Source of the DNA: Macropodus opercularis
Lineage: Eukaryota > Chordata > Actinopteri > Anabantiformes > Osphronemidae
Assembly: GCA_030770545.1 (NCBI GenBank)
Contig: CM061100.1
Span: 2,301,501 to 2,365,500, forward strand
Length of the DNA stretch: 64,000 bases
Direction of reading: 5' to 3'
Shown here: positions 26,501 through 41,739 of the stretch, piece after piece
How the letters are laid out: each line of letters opens with the position of its first letter
Numbering within the stretch: position 1 is the stretch's first letter
Notes under the pieces: generated by a model
Database searches by the model: none
Told to the model about the DNA's origin: nothing
Seen by the model: only the letters and a program-made list of their open reading frames with translations
Position numbers and translations under genes: made by a program

Positions 26501-29500
26501 CACATCCAAACCTGCCGTTGCCTTTTAGGTAGCGTAGAAACCTGGGTTTGAGGAAGAGTGCAGAACAATGCTTTTGTTCTGATGCGTGATTTCACAGATT
26601 TTATGCCACAACTCATCTAATTTTAACGCAAGGATGAAGGATGAGGAACAAACGCGCTGTTTGTACAGTCGAATGGCAAAAAGGATGTTAGCACTGTTCT
26701 GAAGGGAGCAGCAGCCTCGGCACAGTCTGCTGCCTTCAGACGCCAACTACCAAACCGTGATCAAATCTCTACAGCTGCGGCCCAGTGGCGTGAATGACGT
26801 TTTAGATTTGCTTTGACCGGGAGCCACTAGAACCATGTGATTCAAAGGACCTGCAAACAAGCTGGAGCTTGTAATTATCCTTTCCTTTGTTGGCCGTCCA
26901 TGCTGGACATGAAGAGGCCATCTGATGCAACAGCCGTGTAAGACGCGGGGAGAAAAAAGCACAAGAGCCTTCAAGGTTCCCTTTCATCACAGAGCAAAGG
27001 TGTCGCTAATGAAGCGTAATGGCTTCACACGCTACTTGAGCTGCAGAAGGGCCACGACGTTAGCATGTCTGCTTATGGAGCATTTACCTGTTGTCATGAT
27101 ACCCACCCACCTAAAGCAGCTACACTGTATGTGCGTATACATGAGTCTCCCCCCTAGATTTACCTTCATTATCATCGCCGCGAGGATTTGCATCTTGGGA
27201 ATGAAACATCTGCTGTTTGAGCTTTTTGTTCAGCAGACAATTAACCACTCAGAGATGTTTTGTATGTTTTTCTCACTAATTCTTTCCCCCATCGCTGCAT
27301 ATTTATCATGCCTGTGAGTCAACTGGTGCCATATTTCAGTGTAATGCTCAAAGTGTCACCAGTATAACGCACATGCGAATTGGAGGTTGTTTTTTTTGGA
27401 AGTGAACTGTTTGGCACCGCTCCACAGATTAAACGGCGCTGATGGTTTGTGTGACGTCTTTATGGTAAACAACAGTATGATTTGCTGCCGACTAATGACT
27501 GAAAGCTCCATAACCGTTAACTGACTCACACAGGCGAAGGACAGACACAATTACATCATTAGTTTATGACTCAAAACACAACTGGAGAACGTCCTACATT
27601 CATTTTACTGTTAGTGACCAGATGCTACTAACGTCCTCAAGGAATGGAAACGGTTTCATTTCTGAAGTAGCTTTGTCAAACATGAACCTTTAGCCAACAC
27701 ATCACACAGGTAGAGTAGAACAAATCCTTTATCGCCTGCACTGCTGCAAAGAGAAGAATTACCTGCCTCTGCTTTGAGAAGACTGCGGCTTTTCTTAATG
27801 AACACGGCTTAGGTCCGGCACAGCAGGGTAGCGCTGGGCAGACGGTCTTTGAAGAGGGTTCTGTTCAGGCGCTTGCATCACGGTTTCGCCTGCAGCGGCA
27901 GCAGAAACCTGGGCTGGCAGTTCCCATGAGGGGAAAGCGCCTTTAAAGTCTACCACCTCGAAGCCCTCAAATATACTGTAAGCGAGGTGGGCTAAACAGA
28001 ACAAGGGTATTTCCACATATTAGCCAAGTTCCCCACTTGAAATACACGTAAGCTAAGAAACGGCGTCATCTGGAAGCACATGGGAGCGATAGTGAGCTTC
28101 CTACAGGTGTGTGGTGGCCAGTTCTCGCTTCAAATAAGCAACGTCTCGACCTCGTTTCATTCCACATCTGATCAGTCAGGTTCGCGTATCACACTTATGC
28201 TGAATGAAGCTTGTGTTAGAACCTGTTCAGCTCACGCCCAGTTGTGCGTCAGACTGTCACGTAGGATTAAACTGGTTCCTTTGGCGCGATTAAAAGTTGT
28301 TCGTCATTTCAAAACTATAAAACTGTATTTCAGTCATTTTTTATGTCTTCACTTGATTATGGAGATCTTCTGTTCACTGCCACTGCATTATTTCAGCCAC
28401 ATTACTTCAGCAGCCGACTCCCGTTCATCACAGCGTATTACACTTCACCTCTAATGATCCATTTTTTATTCACCATTGATCTCTGTATTTCAGTCGAATA
28501 GACTCCTTAGCTGTCAAGAAGGACTGATTATCTTGATATTCATCTATTACGCCTTCCTGCTGCATCTACTTCATCTCTCTGAGTCTATACTACAAAATCA
28601 TAAAAACCTCTTGGATGAAAGATATTTTCTCTTATTCTGTCTTGAGTACGATCTGGCGATGAGAGAAAAGCTGGAGAGACTGAATATCGGTATCATGTCA
28701 CTAAGGCAGGTCACGCTGACTGGAAAAGTAGTGGACAACATGTTTTCTCCACTGATGCAAACAAGTGTTATCTAACCGAGGGTGGGAGGCTGAGAGAGAA
28801 GCCGAGTCACCAATTATTTATGGAAAACACTGTGACCATGCATTTTTAAAACTCCGTGGTCCACCAACACATCACAATCTCAGGAGTGTGTGGGTGTGTC
28901 TACAGTCGTGCAGTCATCGAGTTAGACGCAGTCTGGCTACGACACCTGGCAGGGTCTGACTTAACGAATCGTTTAGATGATTGAAAAGAGTTAAAATGCT
29001 AGATATTAAATTGAATTTGAGGTTTTTATCACTGCTCTAAGTTGTCCAATTAAATCTCCGTCACTTTAAACCGTATTTGGAGACATTAGTGTTCTCACCT
29101 TTTAAAGAAGCTTCGGATGCAGAACTGCTCGTCTCGCTGCACTCGCCCCAGACCTGAAGCTCCATCAAGCGCTGATGGGCCTTATAATGTAATTTCTCAC
29201 AAGGTAAAAGCTTTTAATGTATTCTCAGACTCAGTGAGGTAAGTTTAACACAATAAAGTTTTTCATTTGCGCTCGTCTGTGTTTCAGCTGAGTAATAGCA
29301 TCTGAGGCTGCACGTGGCCGAGCCGCATTGAAAAGCTTTTAATGGTTCACTTCATTTCAAAGCTCGTCTGCAGTAAAGATCAGATTAAAGGTTCTGGTTT
29401 ATTTAGCCGTGTCTTCAGTTCACTGATTTACTTGTTACAAGTATTAAAATGAATTATTACAAATCCAGAAAACAGATGTTGCTACCCTTTATTTGATTTA

Positions 29501-32146
29501 GCAGCTTTCTTCCTTGAGATCTTTCATCAATAACCACAAAAACATTCCTTGAAAATAAAGAAACAACCTTGACAGAGTTGTCAGTCTTTCAAAGCTGCTG
29601 ATGTGAGCTCATTACCGGTGACACACAGCAGCGTGTCTACACACACGAACACACGAACCAAGCGTTAAAAATTCAACTAAATGCAACATTTATAGGAAGC
29701 GCGGTGCTGGATGCGAGCTGCGGCCGTGATCTGAGCTCTGTTTACGGTGGGCCGCTCCCAGCACGTTTCTGCCTCTGTGCTCCTGCTTTCCATCGTCTGC
29801 CTGAGTCGAAGCCAGCGACAGTGATGGCTGACAGTGATGGACTGACATGGACAGATTAAAGACCGGCTGTCAGAGCAGCCATCCGCTGTTATGCCTTCTG
29901 CCTCTGCGATTCCACAGGTTAGATTGAATCAAACCTCTAATTGACTTTAGTTATTGCAGGGACATGTTCGGACCGTGTTTCATCATAAGAAGGCAGCCGG
30001 AGCTCTGGCACACAGAATTACAGGCAGTATAATATTCAGACGGGTTCAGAGAAAGGTCGCTCTCAGGCCCAGCGTAGCCGACGGCGGACAGAGATTCACG
30101 TATCCAATTTACAGCATCCACAACATTCAACATTTTTATCCACAAGTCACTTGAACTTATACGCAGTGAAAGCTTTTAGGCTGAAACCGAGGTTTTCTGT
30201 TTCTCTATTTTGTGAGAAATTTTCAGCGCATAGGGCTTAAGTTTTATAAGAATATTCGACTTTTTCAGCATTTTCAAATTCTGCATTTATGATGTGAGGA
30301 TGTGCTAATGTTTGTTTTTTTTCAAGGAAGAAATAAAAACAGGAGGAAACAGCTGGTTTGGTCTAAAGCACCAAAAAGTGCCTGCCAGCGTCTCTGAAGC
30401 TTTAAAGATTTTCTTTTACCTTTGGACAGTGCAAGGTTGTTTCCAGCCTCTTTTCCGAGATATGAGAGCGCTATCGACTCCTTTTCACTCTTGGCAAGAC
30501 AGCAAATAAGGGTCTTTCCTAAAACCGCTTTTCTTTGTTTCACTTTTCTGAAATGTGTGAATTTATTTTGATGAAAACCACAACACGGCTGAATCCATGC
30601 AGCCTTTGCGTGTTTGCTTCTCTGATGGGAGCCTGAGAATTTTGTGAATACTTTTGTGTTTCAGGCAACGTCGGGACAAGCAGAACATTACTTAACCTTG
30701 TGTAACATGCTAACCTATAAGACAGCGAAATCACATTCTCCTACAGAGAGAATAATCGCGTCCAGCCTAAAGGCAGACTGCAACAAACTATGCAGGTAAT
30801 TTGACAATATGGCAGGACTCCCAGCTAAGCGCCACAGTGACAGAGCTGTGAAGCGCCCAACATTACATCCAGCTTCTAATAATGAGCACAGTCTGCTGGA
30901 GCCAGTCAGAGAAGTGGTTCTTTGTCCTCTCAGCAAGGACAGTGGTGATGGTTGACCGGTGAGTCTCAGGTCAGCGCAGACCTTGGATTATTTACTGCGT
31001 TGCAGATATTCTGCCGCGATCGTTGATGCTCCATAATTGCGATAAACTTCCAAAGGTAACAGTCAAGTCTCATTGCTGTGGATGAAACCACCAGGCTGCT
31101 GTGATGCATGGACTCAGTCCTGAACTTTATTTAAGAGAATCCCCTTCTTTTCTAGAAATGTGGTTTGTTTGTGTTAATAGATTACAAAAACCTATTTGTG
31201 GCTCGAATATAACTGCAATAAAACGTACTGGAATTTAAAATAGTTCAAATAAGTTTTCAATGCATAAAAAGAGCAATAAAAAAACAATAGCTTCTTCTTC
31301 TACAGTACAAACTAATTGTTCAGGAACATGTTGTATTAAAATGATTTATAGACAAACACTGGTTGGTGTTTATGTAAAACATCATGTATAGGGGATATTA
31401 ATCTCGTTGATATAAAAGATGGGGTCATTCTACACAAGGACTTATGAATTACTGTGGTTATCGGCCTTGCGTTGTGAATTTATTTGTTCATTATGGTTTT
31501 AAAGCCCATTAATAAAAGCCGTCCACAGCAGTGCTTTTACAAACTTCACCTGAAAAATTCAGCAACGAAAGACCTTCAAAGAAAAGCTGCACCAGAGACG
31601 CACTGATTCAAGTTTATTCCCAAACACCGTGGAATCCACTTACATCACACATTCATGTCCTCAAGCGCGATTAGGTGAAGGCAAACTACAGCAACTGTGG
31701 GCTGAGGTAGTTGGGGAGAACCTAAAACATGGCACCGGGCTCATCTGCAGATGGACGGAGCTACAGCCTGTACTGAGCTGCTGTTCAGGGATGTTTGTGG
31801 CGTTCTCCTGTTCGTTCTACAGGCCTGAGCTCGTGTCTGCGTGCGTGACTCTGCATTAAAAAAAATACGGGAAAAACTTTTAACTTTCATAGTTTTCATC
31901 TTGCGTTTTATTGCCGTCTTGTCTCCAACACGTCGTTTCTAACGGCGGAGATGATGTGCTGTGTACAGCTGTTACTCAGCCTTGGTTTACCATCGCTGGC
32001 AGCATGCGGAGACGTGGCTGATTGGTGATATTACCAGATTCTTTCATATCTGAACTCCTGAGTGTCACCGGTGTGACAGTAGGAATATTGATTCGCTTGA
32101 TTCAGGGACGTGAGCTTGCCGTTGATGTTATGCTAATGCGACGCCT

Positions 32147-32173
32147 CACACACACACACACACACACACACAC
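32147..32173. repeat. (CA)n microsatellite
   Basis: Uninterrupted CA run of about 27 bases. Simple repeat. Confidence 0.95.
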
Positions 32174-35100
32174 CGAACACCTTCTAGCGTTAGCCGTGAA
32201 TTTTCATGTGATGCGCCGATAATGGCCGCTCATTTTATTCAGAGGATGCAGCAGGCGCCAGACGTACTCATGTAAATAATAAGCCAATACCTATTCCTCC
32301 CCGTCTCTCATAACATACCCACACAAACATGCACTGGTCCCCTAGAAACACATTACATGTTGTTTTACAAAGGACGATATATGACCTTTGGTTTCGTACC
32401 CAGAACTCAGCGTAACGCATTATGAATCCTGCCCTGTGATATAAAACACGAACCACATGTGGTTGGTTTTTAAAGTGCAGCGGCTGGATTAACCCGTCCT
32501 CGCTGTGGACGGCAGCGGCAGGTCAATATCGCAGAGACAAACAATTGTAATCAGTGTGACAGAAGCCTCACTCGGGTAACCAGAGTGAGCATCGCTGCAA
32601 TTTTGATTTTAAAAATCTATTTATCTTGCATGCATGAGCCTTCAGCCAAACAAACCCAGGCCTTTAGTGGAAGTGACAGCCTGCTGGTCGGGACATGCTG
32701 CGTTTTCTGTCGGGACACAAAGCTCTGTGTGCGCGTCTTATGGGTGCTGCGCGGGTTTGGCGTTTGCTTGGCAAGGTGAGTCTGCAAACACACAATAAAG
32801 ACGCCTTCCAAGAGAACCGAGTCGCGTGTTTGAAATGTGGTAATTGGAATAATCACAGGGGGCTTCTGCATTGTGCCGAGACAGCAAGTCGGCGTGAGGT
32901 TAACAAACGTCTAAGATAAACCATCAAAGTTCGCTCCTCTGGCCTTTCCATCACACCAACAGTCTGAAGGGAGCTGAAGCGAATGTCTTAATTATGGTAA
33001 ACTCTGCAGTAAAGATAACATTTGCATCAGCCTGAATGAGGGGGTTAGAACGCACACACGCGTCCGCGGCTGAATGTTACAGCAAGGTGAACGCGTCAGT
33101 GAGTAAACAACGCTTCGTGTGCTCTTCCCGCTTCCTTCACAGATTAACACCGACAAGCTGCTGCAAAAGCTGTGGCTTCAACACTTTTAACGGGCTACGA
33201 AAAATTAAAAACAAATTAGCAGCAAGGTCAAGTCTGACCTTCATCATCAGTCCTGATTTCTGCCCACAGCGCCGGCCCTCCACCTGCTGAGTGGAGCTTC
33301 TCATTAATGTGCTAAAAGAAGATTCAGACTTAAGGTCTGCACATTAAGAAACAACGCAAAAGCCACATTAGTCTGTAATTAGCAGACGTTCATATTGCCC
33401 ACGGAGCCGCTTAGCTGCTCGTGTAGTCGACTCTGTAGAGTCTGTTTCAGCACAAGTGATGCGAGTCCACATTTGATCATCATTGCAATATTTAATAACG
33501 ATGATTAAAATACAGAATCAGCGAGATGGCAGTTTACAGATATAAGTGATGAAGTGTATTATGGGCAGTATTCAGGCGTAGCGGCCGTGTGTGATAACAG
33601 CTTCCCTGGCGTCAATAAAACAGCATTTCCTCGTTGCCACTGTTGAGCGGCGGAGCGAGAACGAGTGTTGATACGGAAATTGACTTTTAAGTTTTCACAT
33701 CCATTCCTGGCAAACTGTGGGAGTGGAAACGGCCTCGTGTGTTTGTATCGAGTTACAAAACGACCGAGGCCTTTAAAACACGTCCGCGTGAACAGTGGAT
33801 GTGCTTTAGCAACATGTCAGAACGGAAAAGTAAGTGTATCCACTGTGCGATATCTATATTTTCACTAAATGGAAAGTGTAGTAGCTTAAAGGCCGTAGAA
33901 CTGATTCCAGAACGTCCTCTGAGAACAAAAACAAACTCAAGGCTACTTACTGTACCTTTGCTCCTGGAAGACTATTAACTACTGTTGCTTCTCACTTGTC
34001 CTATTTCTACAACTTCATCCTCCACACACACTCACAACAGCTTCCATTAGCTCTTTGCGCTCCCTGAAAAAAACAACAACATACATATATATATATTTTT
34101 TTTTTCCAGTCTGCCACGTGTTCCCCCACCCGGTTCTGGCAGGATGGCTGAGAACCCAGATTGTTCTGAGCACAGAGACCTGCTGCGTTACTCCTGCAGC
34201 GAGCTGAGTGGATCACCGCCTTCAAGTACAAGACTGAAATAGACTAAACAAATAAAGTCAGCGGCACATAAATACAGCTGAGCGGCTAATTAAACATCTG
34301 CTTGGTTAATGCAACGATTTGCATAAAGGAGTCATTCCAAGTTTCCCAAACGTGCATGTTACCTGTAAAATGAATGAAAAGGCTCAGTTTCTAAAACTAA
34401 ATCTGATGTCACAGATAAATGCATCATGCCAGATGCAAGGGCTAATTTTGTCACTAGACACAAATGCAGGTCTTTAACAAGGGTCTTTTGAAAATGCGCA
34501 GAGGGAATCGACTTTTTGGTGCCACACGTTTGTGCAGAGAAAGGAGTCAGGATCCTCCAGGTCTCGTCTGTAAGTCTGTGGTTTGATGTTCAAAGTGCTA
34601 AGAACTAAAGCAACTTTACCTGCTGCTCTTCTCCGTGTTTATGAGTCAAAGGCAAAGCAGATCATCGCAACAACATCTAAGAGGAAGCTGACGCGCCTCC
34701 ACCAGTTACTCCAGCTCGGATTTCTGTGCTTAAACCGGATAGAAGCCAGGAGAAGCGAGCGTTAACGCATCCTTTGCTCATAACATTTCAGATCAAACTA
34801 CACGATTACAGCCAGCACCAAACATCCTTCTGCTCCTCGTGGCAACCAGCTGACAATGATAATCAGCCCAGGCCATTTGCTGCTGCGCCCCCCAGCCGTG
34901 ACTGAGCCCCTCATTCAACGGGACCCGGCGATCACGTCTCCCTCTGTGGTCACGCTCGACCTTCCGTGGAGGAGCACTCTGCCAGTTTCACACGAAGCCC
35001 ACCTGTAATGTACACGAGACCTGTAAGGTCAAATAGGCCTTGGACGTTGTTTCCACGGCAACAAGGAATGCGTCTGCCCTGTTCTGTGCGACTGTGAGAC

Positions 35101-36150
35101 CGAACAAGATATTAAATGCTCATTACTAGTTTCTTATGTGTAATTACCCACATTGCACAGCAAACTCACTGCCACCGCTTCAGGCTCTGTGGGGTCCATT
35201 TAACCAGAGCATTGCGTTGGTTTTGTGCACTGCCAACGCAACTGAGCTACAATCATCTGCACCGTTACCACGAAGGAGCTGTCATTTAAAGTTTCCACTT
35301 TGACACAGTTTTCTCAGCCAACTTCCACGAGCATAACAGGAAGTCATTATTATTGATGCCTTCACAGGCACGAAATATCAGCAAAAGGTAAAGCAGCGGA
35401 GTATTTACCACATCCGACGCGTCTGTCAGACGGACGGCGTCCGGAGCCAGAGGGGAGAGCTGCACGGCCACCAGGTTGAACAGAGACGCTCCAAGAAGCA
35501 GGGGCACTTGGCCCTTAACGCGGGAACCACGCGGCCTGTAATTGAAAGTCTGCCACTTCTAGTATCTTCCATCAAATGCAGCTGCAACACTACAAAGGCT
35601 TTTGCGGTTCACTCATGCTCTTGTTCAGTGTCTTTATAATGAGAATGTCCCCCTGTAACGCACATCGCAGCTGAGAAAATAAGCTCCTATAATTAGATAT
35701 CCCCTACCCTGACACAATTAAGGTGAATACGAGCGGAGCGCCCACGAGAGTGCCATCAGACGAGTTCCTTACCCCTTTAAGGTTAGGAAAATGGTTCTTC
35801 TCCAAGTCTTTTCATCCCTCCAATTTAATTTTGGTCACTGAACTTCTTCTCTAACAGGACTTCACCAGGGCCACAATTACTGAGTACACAACATGCTCAG
35901 AACTAGAGACGGAGAAGGATGTGGGGGTCTATTGTCTGCAGCAGTGAAGCAGCCTCCGTGCGTTTGTTCTCCCAGCTTGATTTGCGTAGAATCTGTGTGT
36001 GACACTCAGCCACAGTTAACAGGATGGTTTTTAATGATGTGGAGCAGATCAGATTGGTGCAGGGATGTTTTTACCTGATGATGGTGGAAGAGTTCAACCT
36101 AAAGTCTCAGCTAGTGGGTTATCAGACTCAAGAACTACTGTATAATTTAT

Positions 36151-36166
36151 TATATATATATATATT
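36151..36166. repeat. (TA)n microsatellite
   Basis: Uninterrupted TA run of about 16 bases in an AT-rich stretch. Simple repeat. Confidence 0.85.
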
Positions 36167-39100
36167 AGTTGTAAAGGTGAAATAGGAGACATCTAGTGGC
36201 TGGATGGGGGATTGTCAGCTCATGTAAACTTCCACAGAGGTCAACAGAAACCTGAGGTTGGGCTGACCGATTGTTTTTCTGATTTCGTTTACCTTTGAGC
36301 ATAGTTTAAAGACGGTTGTCGTCACTGAACGAGGACGCCTTTCATCACCTGCTGTCTACAGTGGCCAAGCAGGTCCAGGCTCCCGTTCTGACAAACCTTA
36401 ACAGATTGTTCTCAAATCCCAGCCTGCAGTGACGCAACCATGCAAACTGAAGAAAACACTCTTCAACCAAGCTCACGTTGAGGCGCTTTCACCCTCCACT
36501 GATGTCAAAATACTTCAATGGACAATAGAGCTTCTATGATGTGCTCTCTGAGGGAAAGCCCTGACATGATTTCAGCATTTTTACATCTTGTTTTCTGAAA
36601 ACAAAACTTTGGGGCTGACAGCCTGTCAGTTCTTTCCAAAACATCCCACTGAATATCCATTTGTTTTAAAATTCTCATATCATCTCTCACAGGATTCATA
36701 AGAAACACGATAAATGAGATAAAGTTCAAATGCTTTCACTTTTTTCCATGACTCATAGTAGAAACCATTACAAATCTTTACCAATTCAAGTAAAACTAAT
36801 GAGTTGAATCGTGTTAATATAGAGTTTTCTCTCAAACGACTACTGTGCATCCTGGCAGCGTTTCTTCACGGAAACCCAAACATGAAAAATACAATCATAT
36901 CAAAACCGACATGACTAGAAACGTAACCATGACTAATTCAGTCACTTGAACAGACATTTGCTAAAGTGGTAGTGTGTTAATTTCAGACCTCATCACAGGC
37001 AGGAGAGGTTTGTTGGGAGATTAAGAAATTTTGAATTGACTTTGACTTAATTCCATGAAGTGAGTTCATTTCTACCTGAAGCACAAAACTATTCCTGCTG
37101 TGTCTGACAAAACAAATATCAGCTAACAGGAAAAGAAATACTTTAAATATTTTAAGAAGGTTTTGAAGGCAGCTTGTTTATTTCTGCCTAATGACCGAAA
37201 CCTTAGTTTTGAGAACACACTGTTCTGTCTCGTACAGTATTTAGATGATAATCTCTTAAAAAGACTGTGACAACATTCCCCTCATAGCTATGCAGACGAC
37301 ATGCAGCCGTGTGTTGCAATGTCTCCTGATGACAAAGGACCAATTGAATAATGTAATATATAGTAATTGGATTAATTCAAGTAAAATCAATATTCTATAC
37401 ATTAATGTGAAGACAACCATATGCATGTCAATGTGAATATATTGTCATTGTACAATAAATATATAATAGTCTGTTACAGCAAAGTGACTTGGCCAACATC
37501 AAATCTAATTCCGGCTCTGACCATTCCGCTGTATTAACTTTGCTCTGACTTCCAGACCCATCTGCTTCGGTGTATTCCTGGTACAAAGGTTGCAAGGTCT
37601 AATCCTACAGGCATTTGCTGGCTTTTTATGGGCCCGACGTGCCTCTAGCTCAGAATGACATCATCACAACAGCTGATTTAAAAATGACATAAGATGGTCA
37701 ACACCTGTTTAGTCATTATCCTTGAATGAACGCATCATTACTCAAATTAGACAAACCCTGAGAGGCTGTTGCTAAAAATAGACAATTGCTCCAAGTTAAT
37801 GAAATAATGCAAATCTCCAAAATGTACTTTTCTAAATCTGGCTGGTGAGCAGACATTTACCTTAGCGATTGACTGGCATGCAAATATTGACATTTGCTTC
37901 AGGACGAATGCCTTTCAAACTGTCAATATGCACCTTTTGGCTGATGGCGCCTCAGGTGGTTATCACTGATAGAAATTTGTTCTTGGTTTGAAAGGGCACT
38001 AAGGGCAGAAAAAGGTCACGAGTATTTGCTCCAAATATCACCTCTCATCCCCTTAAACAACAAACGACGCACATGCATCTCAAATCAAATCCGTAAACCA
38101 GTTGCTTCCACAGACGTCCGGTGTTTAATTATCATTGTAGGAGATGCAAAAGCATATTTTGCACTAAAATATCAGTAATGAGATTCTTGAAGTCTGGAGA
38201 AGAATATCAATCCATCAGATTTTACAAAGGCTTAAACTTCAGAGACGGCTGTTTGACATTTGGAGTCCCTCTTTGGCATGACCTTTGCAGCACCTCACCA
38301 AACATGTCTGGTGTCAGTCTAACAATTTGCCTGTGAAATATAATTGACCTTCCTGACGCAGAAGAGAAGAGCAGTAAGCAACAGAGTTTAAACCGTTTAT
38401 TAAAAAAGAGAAAGAACAACAAATGCTGTTTGAGTTGTACATTACACGGATGCTGGAACACGTGACACAGATCCTCTATGGTTGACATGTTGGCCTGGTG
38501 CGTAGGGCAGACGCGGGCTACAAAGTCACGACAGGAGGGTTTCAATCAGCATTAACTGAAGGGAATATTAAAGACCACACGCGACCAAGTCAAACAGGCA
38601 AAGCGTCAAGGTTTGAACCACAGCTCCCCTGTGTGGTCAACGGATGAACCACCAACGCCACTAGGACACAAGTAAGAGAAAAAGAACCACGAAAAACAGC
38701 ATTGATCCAGTTTACCTGCAACAACGAAGGCTCAACACTAAGTATGATTTTGTGGCTCGGATTTAAATTCAATAACGTGCACACCCCCGCAAATTCCTAT
38801 ACAAACAAACATCTGTCTTTTGCTGCCATGTACTTTGGGTTGAAATCAGTTTAGAATCCGGAACGACCGGTTTTTCCAGCAACCGACTGCACAAGAGGAT
38901 GCACAGTATCACAGCAGTATGAAAAGAATTGCTCGTTGTCACAGTCAGCCATCGTTACACTACACCCTCCACTGCAAAGAGGGCTGCAAACACAACTGTG
39001 AGCGGACAGGCCGTCCCGTAACGTACCCGAAACCACCTCAGCTACTGGGTTTTATTTAGACATGTCAGAAGCGTGTGACTCGGGCTGGTTTAAGCGAAGC

Positions 39101-41739
39101 TGCCAATCAACAGCCAGACTGGATGAGGTCAGTTGTCTTTGGTAACTACAACAACGGCTGTTGGCTGCATATTGTTTGAATAGTTCAACGGTATTGAGTT
39201 GAAAGAGGAAAAGCAATGGAACAACATGGAAACCAGAGAGTTGTGTATCCGAAACAGGAGAATAACGATCAGAGGCAATAATGCAATTTAATAAATGAAG
39301 AAACTGAGCTGAAAATGATTCTGAGTGACGTCGTTGTTTGGAAAAAGAACAAACACTCAAAGCAACATGCAAACCCTCATTAGCTCGCAGCAGAGTGTGG
39401 GTTTGGACTGGGAGTCTCACGGTCGAAGACCTAACGGGACGTATATACTTAACCCGCAGAGCCTACAGCTCGTCAGTCTACAGCCAAAGCAAGTCCGACG
39501 TGTCTCAACGTGCCCTGGGGACGTTTTCATCACCTTTAGCAACGTAGTGACGTCTTTCTGAGATGTTTACAGCCTCCAGTCCACAACCAAATACACAGCA
39601 ATCTGAAAGCTGATTTATATTTCTGTGCTGTGGAGATTGACGTGCATTCGTCACCAGCACCAATAGAAACTGCCTCTTACACAAAACAACACATGTAAAA
39701 GTTCAACAGGGCAAAGATCTGATCTTATCTCAACATCCACATCCATTGTTTTCATAAACCATTGAACAGGTTCTGCTGCATCTTCACACAGCCACTGACG
39801 TGTTTCATGCCTTGTGAAAAGCCCCCAGGTCAATACCAATTCCAGCGTGACACAGCAACCTCCTGCACGGTGCAGCGGACTCGGTGTCTTGTCTACACTC
39901 CACCTACACACGCATTCCTACAGTTTCAATTCACAACACACTGACAAATGTCAAATCAAGATTAAGACGATTACAGATTGATGTGAATGAGCTGGTTTCC
40001 ATGTCTGACAGAACGTCGGGCAGGTTCTTTCTACAGGTAAATCTGAAAGTTTGGAAATTTGCAGTATTAATACAACAACAACTGGTGAGAGTATCTTTTA
40101 ATGTGGACTCGTGATCGTCCTGCACAAACTAATCAATTCAAATCACAGTCACTAAAATTACTGAAGCACTTTGTAAAAGTCTAAACCTGAAAGTTTTGAC
40201 AAAGCACAGATATAAATATATATTAATACTAAAATAAATCAGGATAAACACAATTATGCCTAATTAGTGCATGAGCAGCTGATGTTGCTGCTGGAAGCAG
40301 CTCTTGGCATCATGCTTCAGAATGCAATCACACAAAAGTTAAATACACTCATTTCAATGAAACCTTTTACTGCTCGAACTGCTGCCCAGGCTCCAAAGCC
40401 GACATCAAGTTACTGCAGCTACAATATCTGCTGATGTAGCCACAGCTGAAGCTAAAAACAGAAGCTTAACGTCAGCCAAACGAAGACACATTATGTGTCT
40501 GATACATTCTCCAGGATTAAAGGCCTAAGTTGGACCAGTCAAAATATAACCTTACAGTATGAAGAAAAACAATCAAATGGTGTTTTTATAACTGCAGCTC
40601 GTCATCCAAGTTCCAGCCAATGACAACTGAAGCTGAACGAAAACCTTTCACTATTAAACCCGGATCCAGTTTCTCTTCAGTATGATCAGCACAGAGGTTT
40701 GGAAAATGTAATAATAGTTTGTATTTGAAGGTGTGATAGGATTTAAAAAGGGGGCGAGGGGTCAAGCTGAAACTAAGCTGGGAGACAATGTGCTTGAAAA
40801 GAAAAATCTGGACATAATCAAAGACTTGAAACGTGGCAGAAATAGGCCACAGAGCAGCATTTCCAGGCTCGGCTTTACAATCCAGCAGACGGCCAACAGG
40901 AAACTGTCAGGTTAAATAGGCCAGCGCACAGGTGAAGAGCTGACGAGCTCAACCACAACAGGTGGGGGTTCAGAGAAGAACTCTGACATCTGCATATGAT
41001 TAAAATTCCAGGTAAGTGGAACTCGCGTTCCTTCCCAGTATACTGCTCTGCCGTCACTTGATATGCTGCTGACAGACAAACTCCTAAAAAGACAAACAAG
41101 TTCACAATAAAAGAGCAAAACCACCAGCAGGTGCAGAAATGTGTGTGTTCAGTGTAAGAGAAGCCAAAGGTATCTTTACGCATTGTGATGCTTTCCTGAA
41201 TAATTCCCACAAAGGAACAAGCTCTTTCAACCTTTGGCACATTTCAAACTTTAACAACAGTGACTCATCACAAATTAGTCAACGTTCTTTGCTAATTGCT
41301 GCATCACTATCATTTCACTGGAAATTGCCACATATTCCATGAAGGTGTGGAGGATATTAGCTGAGATTATCAGCAGTGATCTCTGGGACGTCATCTGATT
41401 TAAGGTTTGTACAATTAATAAACAACCTGCCCCGAACGCAGTCAGTGGAACTGGTTGTACAACACGTCTCTCAGAGATATTGTGTTTTCTGAGCAGGCAG
41501 CACAGCCACGTAAGCGATGCCTCCTTTCTGGAGAAAAGCAGAGCAAAATGTGCTCAAGAGGAGCTTTAAGCTCCTACAGCTCGGTTTTAGGATGAGCTTC
41601 CTATATTTCTTTGAGTACTTTATTGCATATTGCTTCATTCAATGACTAATGTGTTGTCATGTCACACACGCATGTTTATTGCGTTGGCTGTTTTGTTGCA
41701 TTCTGAACCAAATCTGTACCAACGCGTTCAAATCATTAG

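Larger units (their letters stand above)
20521..41739. other. Non-coding stretch, no gene seen
   Basis: About 21 kb with no supported coding exon. Frames such as 21158-21574, 22015-22374, 26925-27317 and 40733-40915 are isolated and match nothing I recognise. Simple repeats lie at 32147-32173 (CA) and 36151-36166 (TA). Segments such as 21700-21830 and 24860-25090 are rich in TAATTA or ATTA-type homeodomain-like cores and look like candidate enhancers. That impression comes only from composition. Confidence 0.5.

Noticed and set aside
31690..31730. let-7-like seed GCTGAGGTAGTTGG
   Set aside because: Only the first ten or so bases resemble let-7, the rest diverges, and no convincing hairpin partner is visible nearby.
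40733..40915. Lys/Arg-rich 60-codon frame (KKGARGQAETKLGDN)
   Set aside because: It looked faintly transposase-like because of KDLKRGRNRPQSS, but no further landmarks follow and it is separate from the Tc1 fossil.
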